A stretch of DNA of 64,000 nucleotides from Aureococcus anophagefferens. Lineage: Eukaryota; Sar; Pelagophyceae; Pelagomonadales; Pelagomonadaceae. The notes below the pieces were generated by a model, which ran no database searches, was not told where the DNA came from, and saw only the letters and a list, made by a program, of their open reading frames with translations. Position numbers and translations under genes: made by a program. Shown here in pieces: positions 56,541 to 64,000 of this stretch; the stretch's first letter is position 1; each line of letters opens with the position of its first letter. Location: the NCBI RefSeq assembly GCF_000186865.1, contig NW_008705569.1, positions 625,307-689,306 of the forward strand, written 5' to 3'.

Positions 56541-57874
56541 ATGAGCGCGCTCGCGCAGTCGACGAGCCTGCTGCGGCGCGCCCCGAGCAGGTACGAGGAG
56601 GAGAAGGAGATCTGGGAGCACACGGGCGACGACGTCGAGGACGTGCTCGGCGCGGCGCTGGAGCCCGAGTCGCTGTCGCTGGAGCTGCCCAAGCACAACG
56701 CGCGCGCCGAGGTGCGCCTCATCGGCGGCTTCGTCGTCGGCCTCGTCTTCATGCTCGCCATCCTGTTGCGGCACACGGACACGACGGGCCGGCGCGCCAT
56801 CGGCGAGTTCGGGAAGCTCGACCGCGCGTTCGTGCTGTCGACGCGGGGCAAGAACAACACGAACAGCCCGGAGATGGACCGCCTGAAGCTGCAGCTCGCG
56901 GCCCTGCACCTGAGCAGCGACGACGTCCAGGTCATCTACGCGCCGGAGCGCGTCGCGCTCGACGAGCGCACGTTCCAGCGGCCGAAGAAGGCCTCGGACC
57001 GGGGCGCGTGGGACCGGCGCGTGGCCTCCAAGGCCATGGGCATGCGCCACCTCGTCCACAGCCTCGTCGCCTGGGCGGGCAAGTCGCCGAAGCGGCACCC
57101 CATCGCTTTGGTGCTCGAGGACGACGCGGTGTTGCTGCCGGGGGCCGTGAGCGTGCTCAACGACGCGCTCCGCTTCCTGGAATCCGCGGAGGGCGTCTTC
57201 GGGAACTGGGACCTGCTCTACGCGGCGCACTGCGGCGAATGTCTGTGGTGGGCCGACGCGCTGACGGCGTCGTCGACGGCGCGGCTCGGCGGCGGCCTCA
57301 ACGAGGACGAGATCGGTTTGGCGGACTACGCGTACAACCGGAGCCACGACCCGGGCTGCACGGCGGACTACGCGGAGTTCCGGCGGCGCAAGGGCCGCGT
57401 GGGGACGACGGTCGGGACGACGAAGCTGCCGCGGACGCGCCAGCGCGACGTCGCCGTCGCCGTCGAGCGGCGGACGGTGACGAAGCTGTCCGGCGACACC
57501 GCGGCGCTCGCGACGGCGGTGGACCCGCGGTGCAGCGACGCGCTCGTCGTCCGCGACACGCCGGGGCTGCGGAAGCTGCTGCTGGGCGTCGTCGACGGCG
57601 ACGAGGGCCTGCGGGGGCTCATCGAGGAGCAGTTCGACCTGAGCCTCGCGCGGCTCTCCGCGGACAAGCTCCTCCGGAGCTACGTCATCTGGCCGCCGGT
57701 GGTTCATCGGTGCCACGCAGCGTCCTGCGGCCGTGACGATTTTCGAGAGATTTCGGGAGGGAAAACAATGAGAAATTTGGTAGGTTCCACGACGGCTACG
57801 GGCGGCCCGACGACGGCTACGGCATGAACTCGTCCCAGTTCATCACGTCCTGGCTCGAGCTCCAGACGAACTAA
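56541..57874 (+). CDS. GT25-like type II membrane glycosyltransferase, interrupted by an introner
   Basis: Exons 56541-57709 and 57784-57874 give 419 residues. One membrane anchor (IGGFVVGLVFMLAILL) at about residue 75 precedes the catalytic domain, which begins LDRAFVLSTRG and contains MGMRHLVHSLVAWAGKSPKR and ALVLEDDAVLLPGAVSVL with the EDD metal-binding motif, as in family 25 transferases. It probably works in the Golgi. The intron (57710-57783, GT-AG, phase 2) is a family C introner; splicing gives VVHRFHDGYGRPDDGYG and a stop at 57872-57874. Confidence 0.85.
57718..57783 (+). mobile_element. Introner, family C copy 3 (in GT25-like gene)
   Basis: A 66-bp element starting CAGCGTCCTGCGGCCGTGAC and ending AGAAATTTGGTAG. 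It is flanked by GTGCCACG upstream and GTTCCACG downstream, one difference in eight. The intron is 57710-57783, GT-AG, phase 2. Its first 50 bases are close to copy 1; the 3' end differs. Confidence 0.88.
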
Positions 57875-57883
57875 GAGGGTACC

Positions 57884-59317
57884 TTAGAAGATGCTCGGGC
57901 CGTCCAACACGCCGAAGCGGGGCGTGCCGCTCGGGCACGCGGCCTCGCCGTCGCCGCTCACCAAGCTCAGGTTCGTCCGCGCCTCGAGGCAGCCCGGGTC
58001 GAGCTCGAGGGCTTTCCGCCAGCAGGCCCGCGCGGCGTCGACGTCGCCCAGACGCGCGCGCTCGAGGCCCAGCCGCACGCGCGTCTGGACGTCGCCCGGG
58101 TCGCGCCAGAGGATCGTAGAGAAGACCTCCGCCGCGCCCGCGTGGTCGCCGCCGTCGCTGAGCAACGCGCCCAGGTTGTAGGCCGCGCCGAGGTCCGAAG
58201 CGTCGCGCGCGACGCGGCTCCGGAGCACGTCGACGGCGCCCGGCGCGTCGCCGAGCGCCTCGAGCGCGAGCGCGAGCTCCGTCGCCGCGGCGCCGTCCTC
58301 CGGCGACCGGTCCACGGCCTGCTTCAGGCAGGCCGCGGCGCCGCGGCAGTCGCCGGCGAGGCGGAGGCAGCGGCCGCGGTTGAAGAGCACGTTCGTCCGC
58401 TCGCCGTCGCGCGCGCCGACCTTCTCGAGCGCCGCGCCGTAGGCCGCGGCGGCCTCGCCGTAGCGCTCGAGCTTGTCGAGGGCGGACCCGAGCGTGTAGG
58501 GCGTCTGCCAGGCGCCGCCGGGCAAAGCCGTCGCGGTCTTCGCGGCGTCCGCGGCGCCCGCGTAGTCCCGCAGCTCGAGCCGGGCCCGCGCCAGATTCGT
58601 CCAGAGCAGCGCGGACTGCGGCGGCAGCGTCCCGCCCGCCGCGGCGCGCTGGAGCGCGAGCCCCCGCTCGAGCGCGGCCGCGGCGCCCTTGAAGTCGCCG
58701 AGGCCGAGGAGCGCTTTCCCGAGCTCCAGGCGCCCGAGCGCCTCGTAGCGCCGCGGCGCCGCGGCGCGGCCCGCGACCTTGGCGTCGCGCGCGGACTCGA
58801 CGGCGTCCACGGCGAGCGCCGTGTGGCACCGCGCCGCGACGCGCTCGAGGAGCCGCCGGCCCTCGGCCGGGCGCCGCGCGGCGACGGCGCCGTAGCGCCG
58901 CAGCAGCAGCGGCACCTCGTCCTCGAGGATTGCGCCGGCCGCGGGCTGCTCCGGGTCCCGGCAGGCCGGGCACCGCGGGCGCGACGCGACGCGCGCCACG
59001 GCGGGCGCACTCGCGAGCGCCGCGTCGCAGGCCGAGCACAGGCCGTGGCCGCACGGCGGCGCCGTCGCGGTCTCGGGCGCCGCGCAGACGGCGCAGCGCG
59101 CCGGCCGCGTCGTCTGGCACCGGGCCTTGTGGGAGGCCCAGTCGGCCTTCTGGCAGGCGACGCCGCAGTAGGCGCGCTTGCCGCAGCGGCCGCAGTGCTT
59201 CGGTTTGCAGGTCGCGTGGCAGACGTCGCACGGTTTCAATTGCGTCTCCTGCGCGAGCTCGGCGCCGCGCCCCGCCTGCAGGGAGGCCTTGAGCGACTGG
59301 GAGGCCTTGAGGGCCAT
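57884..59317 (-). CDS. MYND zinc finger, RING-like and TPR protein
   Basis: The product has 477 residues. Residues about 30-67 are a MYND finger (CDVCHATCKPKHCGRCGKRA, then YCGVACQKADWASHKARC). Residues about 74-120 have a RING-like pattern (CAVCAAPETATAPPCGHGLC, RCPACRDP). From about 190 on are at least six TPR units (GKALLGLGDFKGAAAALERG, NLARARLELRDYAGAADAAK, LGSALDKLERYGEAAAAYGA). Such proteins bind peptide motifs through TPR and MYND; a ubiquitin-ligase or chaperone-adaptor role is possible. It converges on the GT25-like gene 9 bp away. Confidence 0.85.
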   Translation of the reverse strand: MALKASQSLKASLQAGRGAELAQETQLKPCDVCHATCKPKHCGRCGKRAYCGVACQKADWASHKARCQTTRPARCAVCAAPETATAPPCGHGLCSACDAALASAPAVARVASRPRCPACRDPEQPAAGAILEDEVPLLLRRYGAVAARRPAEGRRLLERVAARCHTALAVDAVESARDAKVAGRAAAPRRYEALGRLELGKALLGLGDFKGAAAALERGLALQRAAAGGTLPPQSALLWTNLARARLELRDYAGAADAAKTATALPGGAWQTPYTLGSALDKLERYGEAAAAYGAALEKVGARDGERTNVLFNRGRCLRLAGDCRGAAACLKQAVDRSPEDGAAATELALALEALGDAPGAVDVLRSRVARDASDLGAAYNLGALLSDGGDHAGAAEVFSTILWRDPGDVQTRVRLGLERARLGDVDAARACWRKALELDPGCLEARTNLSLVSGDGEAACPSGTPRFGVLDGPSIF

Positions 59318-59483
59318 GGTGTGTCGACCTTATCGCCTGATCAATCGACGAGCCATCGCGCGCTGTGACAGAAGTGCAGCTCGCTTTACGTCAACATGCT
59401 GCTCTCCGAACAGCTCGAAGCTCGAGGCTGCCCCAGGCGTCTTTCTGGAGGTGGTCGGCGGCCCCAGCTTCCGAGCCGCCACC

Positions 59484-61793
59484 ATGGCCGAGTTCCTCGG
59501 CACGCCCGAGGTCGGCGACCTCGCCGAGTTCAAGAAGACCATCGTCGCGTCGACGGAGTGGGAGGCCTTCGCGGACCTCGTCGTCGCGTCGGAGCGCGAC
59601 GCCTTTTTGTCGGCGGACACGCCCGTGGAGTCGCGGCCCGGCCCGCTGACGCACGGGAGGCTCCGGGCCTTCGTGGACGCGCTCGACCTCAACGAGCGCT
59701 TCGGGCTGAAGCGCACGGACAACGTCTGCACGGCCATCCCCAACGGGCCCGAGGCCGCGGTCTTGTTCGTCGGCGTCGCGACGCAGTGCGTCTTCGCGCC
59801 GCTGAACCCGCAGCTCACGGCGCCGGAGATCGAGTTCGAGCTCGAGGACCTGCCGGCGCACGCCATGATCCTGATGGAGGCGCGCCTGCCGGCCCAGAAG
59901 GGCAACGCGCTCTACGAGTCGCCCAAGCTCGTGCTCGAGTGCTGCGACGCGAACTCCGTGCCCGTCATCACGTTACTCCCCGACGCCTCCGTCGCCGGTC
60001 TATTTACGCTCGACTCGGAACTGTCGAAGACCCCGGGCCCCGCGGTGCCCAAGGCCACGAAGGACGATTTGGCGCTCGTGCTCCACACGTCCGGAACGAC
60101 GAAGAAGCCCAAGATCGTCCCTTTGACCCACGGCAACATCGGCCACGGCGTCCAGTTCGTCGCGCGGACGCTGCGGCGCCAGCCAGACGACGTCTGCATC
60201 AACATCATGCCCCTCTTCCACATCCACGGCGTCATCGCGAACATCATGGTGACTTTGTATTCGGGATCGCGCGTCGTCTGCACGCGCGGCTTCCAGGGCG
60301 GCGACGACTTCCTCGACAAGCTCGCGGACGACTCGCTGGGCCCGCCGACGTGGTACAGTGCCGTGCCGACGATGCACGAGGCGATTTTGTTGGCGGCCGA
60401 GGACCGGGGTAGCAAGGGGCCCTGGGTCCATTCCTTGCAGATGCTGCGGAACTGCTCCGCGGCGCTGCTGCCGCCCGTGTCCGAGCGCTTCATCAACGCC
60501 TTCGGGACGAAGCTCAAGAAGGAGTTCACGGTCGTGCCGACCTACGCCATGACCGAGTCGTTCCCCATCTGCTCGAACCCGCCCCACCTGGAGTGCAAGC
60601 TGTCCACGGTGGGCCCCGCGATGGGCCCCGAGATCAAGATCTTGAAGGGCCACCCGGAAGACGAGGAGGTCGCGCCGGGCGAGGAGGGCGAGGTCTGCGT
60701 CTTCGGCGGCTGCGTCACGGCGGGCTACCTCATCCGGCCCCACATGGACTGCGACCCGAACGTCGAGGCGCTGACGAAGCCGGGCACGGTCGCGGCCGCG
60801 CCGCTGCTGCGGACGGGCGACAAGGGCTACATCGACGAGGACGGCTACCTCCAGCTCCTGGGCCGCTTCAAGGAGATCATCAACCGCGGCGGCGAGAAGA
60901 TCTCGCCCCTGGAGATCGAGGAGCGGCTTTTGAAGTGCGACGGCGTCGAGACGTGCGTCTGCTTCGCGGTGCCCTGCGAACTGCTGGGCGAGGTCGTCGG
61001 CGTGGCGCTCGTCTGCACGGCGGAGGTCAAGGCCGCGGCGGAGGCCCTGGAGGCCGACGACCACAAGCTGAGCCGCTTCCTGCGCAAGGGCGAGGAGAAG
61101 GACTGGGCGGACCCGCGGCCGCAGCTGTCGCAGCTCCGCGGCGCGCTCAAGGACCTGAGCCCCCAGTGGCGGCCCCAGTGCGTCGTCTACATGGACGCGA
61201 TCCCCAAGGGCCCCACGGGCAAGCCCAAGCGCATCGGGCTCGCGAAGCTTTTGAAGATGCCGCTGCTGTCCATCGAGGACCAGGAGCACTTCCAGGTCGC
61301 GGGCGTCGGCGAGAAGAACCTGGAGAAGCTCACCTACGCCGACGGCCGCTACCTCTTCCCGCCCCACATCTCCATCACCCTGTCCATGAACGACGACCTG
61401 AGCGACTTCTGGTTCCAGCAACACGCGCTCCACTACGAGGACGAGCGCCACGCGCTCCACAAGCTCGTGATGACGTCCCATGCCTGCGGCATCCCCATGG
61501 ACACGGACTGGTGGACCGTGACGCCCGAGGACATGCGCCGCACGCTCAAGGAGCTCATGCGGCGCCGCAAGCTCTACGGCAAGGAGTGGGAGTCGCCCCT
61601 CGAGCTCGGCGACGGCCTCATGAAGTACGACTGGCACGGCGACCTCGTCGTCCGCGACCTGTCCCTCTTCGACCCGGACCGCCCCATCCGGGACCAGGAC
61701 GCCGAGGTCATCATCATGCACCACAAGTGGCGCAAGAACTGCCGCGTGCCGCCGCCGGGGCTCATCATGGAGCTCCTCAAGATGCTCGACTAG
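59484..61793 (+). CDS. AMP-forming acyl-CoA synthetase (AAE3/Pcs60-like) with a C-terminal extension
   Basis: The product has 769 residues from an ATG in the context GCCACCATGG. The ANL signatures are complete: the P-loop LVLHTSGTTKKPKIVPLTHG, NIMPLFHIHGVIANIM, TYAMTESFPICSN, and RTGDKGYIDEDGYLQLLGRF followed by KEIINRGGEKISPLEIEE with the adenylation lysines; KGPTGKPKRI holds the C-terminal catalytic Lys. The closest group is probably the peroxisomal oxalate/short-acyl ligases. Residues about 600-769 are an extra domain (ISITLSMNDDLSDFWF, MTSHACGIPMDTDWW, VIIMHHKWRKNCR) not seen in that group. No peroxisomal SKL ending is present. Confidence 0.88.
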   Translation: MAEFLGTPEVGDLAEFKKTIVASTEWEAFADLVVASERDAFLSADTPVESRPGPLTHGRLRAFVDALDLNERFGLKRTDNVCTAIPNGPEAAVLFVGVATQCVFAPLNPQLTAPEIEFELEDLPAHAMILMEARLPAQKGNALYESPKLVLECCDANSVPVITLLPDASVAGLFTLDSELSKTPGPAVPKATKDDLALVLHTSGTTKKPKIVPLTHGNIGHGVQFVARTLRRQPDDVCINIMPLFHIHGVIANIMVTLYSGSRVVCTRGFQGGDDFLDKLADDSLGPPTWYSAVPTMHEAILLAAEDRGSKGPWVHSLQMLRNCSAALLPPVSERFINAFGTKLKKEFTVVPTYAMTESFPICSNPPHLECKLSTVGPAMGPEIKILKGHPEDEEVAPGEEGEVCVFGGCVTAGYLIRPHMDCDPNVEALTKPGTVAAAPLLRTGDKGYIDEDGYLQLLGRFKEIINRGGEKISPLEIEERLLKCDGVETCVCFAVPCELLGEVVGVALVCTAEVKAAAEALEADDHKLSRFLRKGEEKDWADPRPQLSQLRGALKDLSPQWRPQCVVYMDAIPKGPTGKPKRIGLAKLLKMPLLSIEDQEHFQVAGVGEKNLEKLTYADGRYLFPPHISITLSMNDDLSDFWFQQHALHYEDERHALHKLVMTSHACGIPMDTDWWTVTPEDMRRTLKELMRRRKLYGKEWESPLELGDGLMKYDWHGDLVVRDLSLFDPDRPIRDQDAEVIIMHHKWRKNCRVPPPGLIMELLKMLD

Positions 61794-61816
61794 GGAACGA
61801 GCGTAAGGAAGACCTA

Positions 61817-62875
61817 TTACTGGCGCTTGTTGATGAAGGAGTCCGTGCGGAGGCCCGTCGCCGCCTTCTTCTCCGCGTCCATCGCGCGCTTGACGAGCTG
61901 GGGCGGCGCCGTGAGCTCGTAGAGGCGGAACTTGGCGTCGCCCGATTTCCGCAGGTCCACCACGTGGTGCTGGGACCGCTTCAGACTCTCGTTGGCGCGC
62001 CTCAAATCCTCCGCGTGCACCGTGAAGACCTCCTTGACGGTCCAGTCCTGCAATTTGATGACGTCGACGCACTCGAGCGTCGACCAGCGCTCCTCGATGC
62101 ACACTAAGATCTTCACCTTGGGGCTCTTCTTCGCGATCGCGAGGCACGCCGCGAGGAACGAGCCCGTGCCCGGGAGCGAGTAGAGCGCGTCCGCCGCGAC
62201 GACCAAATCGACGGTTTCGTCCGCGACCTCCCGGGGCAGGTCGCCGCTCCACGAGAGATAGGCGCACTTCACGGTCCGTAACTCGTTGGCCAGCGCCGAC
62301 GCCCGCAGCCCCTGCAAGATCTCCCTGTGCTTGTCCGTGAGGACGACGCGGAACGCGCCCAGTTTCGCGCACGTGAGCCCCGCGGCGCCGCAGCCCGCGC
62401 CGAGCTCGACCTGGGCAGCACAAGAGAGATGCAACGTCGCTTCAACGTGAGTGTTTCGCGCGCACGCGTTCCGGAAAAGCATCCATGCTTCGAGACCGTT
62501 CCGAGAGATGATCGCTCGTCCAAAAATCAGCCGAAACGAGTGGAAAACGGCCGAGATATCAGTCTTCAATGTTGGGAATTTCGCTCTCTTTTGCTGCCCT
62601 GAGCTCGACGACCGTGCTCTTGTGCACGACGTGGTGGTAGTGGCGGTGGAGCGTCAGGGCGAGCACGTGGCCCGCGGTCCAGCAGACGCCGCCGTGGAGG
62701 TGTCCCAGGCCCTCGTACTCGCGGAGCACGAGGTCGTTGCAGTGGATGGGCTGGTAGAACCTAGAGAGTGGTTCGTCATTTTTTCCCGCGACGACGACGA
62801 CGCGGGGCCGGACCAGCCCAGCTGGGAGCACCGCGGCCGGTCGCTGCGGTTCTCCGTGTTCAGAGGCTGCGACAT
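61817..62875 (-). CDS. METTL21/methyltransferase-16-like protein methyltransferase, interrupted by an introner
   Basis: Exons 62875-62814, 62760-62610 and 62410-61817 give 268 residues. The introner splice creates motif I, STVVELGAGCGAAGLTCAKL, followed by VVLTDKHREILQGLRA (motif II) and ETVDLVVAADALYSLPGTG, as in family-16 protein methyltransferases, which modify lysines on chaperones and translation factors. Upstream, REYEGLGHLHGGVCWTAGHV is the family's W-x-A-G block. The first exon and the 53-bp intron 62761-62813 (GT-AG, joining QLG to WFYQPIHCNDL) are inferred; the junction at 62410/62610 is firm. It is divergent from the 2OG oxygenase. Confidence 0.85.
62411..62601 (-). mobile_element. 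Introner, family A copy 4 (in methyltransferase gene)
   Basis: A 191-bp element read on the minus strand starting CAGGGCAGCAAAAG and ending CTCTTGTGCTGCCCAG. The duplication GTCGAGCT is exact on both sides. The intron is 62609-62411, GT-AG, phase 0. It is the only A copy here with a GT donor, because the duplicated target begins GT. Confidence 0.95.
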
Positions 62876-63108
62876 CGTGAGAAGCCGGCGCTGCCCCGCG
62901 GCCTTGGGAGTTTTTTGCGATGATGCTGCCCTTCACGATCCCTAACCGAGCCAGTTGTGCAGGCCACGCCAGCGCTTGAAGATTCGCCACCGAGTGGCGA
63001 CGTCTCGAGCTTTGCGCTCGTGCAATAGAAGCCTTGCCGAGTTGCCGGCGTAGCTGGCATCCACGAGCGCCGCTAAACAACACTCGACGATGCGCCGCTG
63101 ACGCCAAA

Positions 63109-64000
63109 ATGGCCGAACTGGACGAGTCGAGCGCCGCGACGCGGCCGCCGCCGGAGCGGAGCGACGAAGGCAGCGGCACGAAGCGCCCGCGCGTCGACGA
63201 GGCCCCGAGCGTCGTCGAGGTGCACGTCGCGGCCATGCTGGCGACGCGCACGGGCCCCGAGCGCGCGACGGCGGCGCACGTCGTGAGCCTGCTCCACGTC
63301 GCCGAGGGCGTCGACACCGTCGCTTCCGAGCCGACGGCCGACGGGCGCACGCTCACGCTGCGGAGCGGCCCCTTCTTCCTGCGGCCGGCGACGGCGCCCG
63401 AGGGCCCGCTGCCGCCGGCGTTGTTGTGGTGCTTCGCCTGCCTGGCCTGCGGCGCCGGCGAGGAGCCCGAGGTCACGTTCGACGAGGCGGAGTCGTGCCT
63501 CGACTTCCTGCGGGCGCTCGCGGCGAAGCACGTCGACGGCGAGCGCGCCATCGTCGACGGCGCCATCGACGCCGTCGAGGCCATGATCCGGGATTCCGCG
63601 CCCCTCGACGAGGCGGCGAAGACGGTCCACGTGCTCGCGAACTTCCTCTCGCCCGACGAGTGCGCCGCGGTCGTCGCCGGCGCCGAGGCCCACGCGGCGG
63701 CGCGCGGCGGCTGGACGTCGGCGCGGCACGCGGCGCACGCGACGACGGACGTGCCCGCGGGCGACGTGCCCGGCGTCGCCGACTGGATCTTCGCCGCCGC
63801 GCGGACGCGGCTGCTGCCGCGGTTGGAGGAAGTGTTCGGCCTCGAGGACGCGCTCATCGTCGACGACCTCTTCGTCGCCAAGTACGACGCCGACGGCCAG
63901 CGCGAGCTGCCGGAGCACGAGGACGGGTCGCCCTTCTCCTTCGTCGCGCCGCTCAACGGCGGCGGCGACTTCGACGGCGGCGGCACGCAATTCGTGGACC
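63109..64000 (+). CDS. 2OG-Fe(II) oxygenase, prolyl hydroxylase-like (partial, runs off the window)
   Basis: The frame is open from ATG 63109 to the end of the window (297 codons). The N-terminal 190 residues are unrecognised, with SGPFFLRPATAPEGPLPPAL and two Cys (CFACLACG). The oxygenase part starts LANFLSPDECAAVVAGAEAH and includes VDDLFVAKYDADGQRELPEH followed by EDGSPFSFVAPL, with the HxD iron ligands in PEHEDG, and GGGDFDGGGTQFVD. The third ligand lies beyond the window. It is the second oxygenase of this class here, unlike the first in having no membrane anchor. Confidence 0.85.
   Translation, partial: MAELDESSAATRPPPERSDEGSGTKRPRVDEAPSVVEVHVAAMLATRTGPERATAAHVVSLLHVAEGVDTVASEPTADGRTLTLRSGPFFLRPATAPEGPLPPALLWCFACLACGAGEEPEVTFDEAESCLDFLRALAAKHVDGERAIVDGAIDAVEAMIRDSAPLDEAAKTVHVLANFLSPDECAAVVAGAEAHAAARGGWTSARHAAHATTDVPAGDVPGVADWIFAAARTRLLPRLEEVFGLEDALIVDDLFVAKYDADGQRELPEHEDGSPFSFVAPLNGGGDFDGGGTQFVD

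Noticed and set aside
62559..63986. 475-codon minus-strand frame across the 2OG oxygenase
   Set aside because: The plus strand has a clear oxygenase with iron ligands; the minus frame is Ser/Ala-rich shadow sequence, apart from the short part that is the methyltransferase exon.

Overview
The window looks like a compact, GC-rich (roughly two-thirds GC) nuclear genome of a photosynthetic stramenopile. A pelagophyte such as Aureococcus anophagefferens fits best. The case rests on eukaryote-only genes (CNOT9, Pellino, NCKX exchanger, SET and VASt proteins), plastid-type bipartite leaders with an ASAF-like motif, very dense gene packing, and above all short DNA transposons acting as spliceosomal introns (introners), which are known on a genomic scale from A. 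anophagefferens. The species name is inference; no rRNA or plastid marker is present.

About 45 genes lie mostly on alternating strands, so most neighbours are head-to-head (often under 250 bp apart) or tail-to-tail (0 to a few tens of bp). 0-9 kb: end of an unknown gene, a GlcG/HbpS-like secreted protein, organellar seryl-tRNA synthetase, a PAP/fibrillin plastid protein, an EF-hand NCKX exchanger, cyclophilin, an isolated tail of a type II NADH dehydrogenase, and a NUMOD4/HNH protein that may be viral in origin. 9-22 kb: SET-domain and CheR-type methyltransferases, two EF-hand/patatin-like proteins, a VASt protein, a DUF985 cupin, a prolyl 4-hydroxylase, a plastid protein, FAM221, an ankyrin protein and FKBP. 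22-36 kb: CS-domain protein, GT2-like glycosyltransferase, a voltage-gated K+ channel with EF-hands, a RING protein, an acyltransferase-3, a GH18 protein and a SAM-Pellino fusion. 36-41 kb: an accessory-looking stretch of orphans, a decayed gene and a frameshifted gene. 41-64 kb: a 599-aa orphan, GH3 beta-xylosidase, CNOT9, a short importin-like protein, a low-GC insert between direct repeats, a second ankyrin paralogue, an 845-aa EF-hand protein, a secreted protein, a GT25-like glycosyltransferase, a MYND-TPR protein, an AMP-forming acyl-CoA ligase, a METTL21-like methyltransferase and a second 2OG-Fe(II) oxygenase.

The main result is a set of eight introners. Four belong to a ~192-bp family (A) with terminal inverted repeats starting CAGGGCAG. 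One is a 203-bp relative (B) with CTGTGTG/CACACAG ends, inserted in the opposite internal orientation. Three belong to a ~70-bp family (C) starting CAGCGTC. Each sits inside a reading frame, is flanked by an 8-bp target-site duplication that begins GC or GT, and ends in AG. Splicing from the first base of the upstream duplication to the element's terminal AG restores each reading frame exactly, which I checked from exon lengths and from conserved motifs. Six of the eight resulting introns are GC-AG. The 8-bp duplications and CAGGG ends resemble hAT transposons. Ordinary introns are scarce: I find one clear one and three inferred ones.
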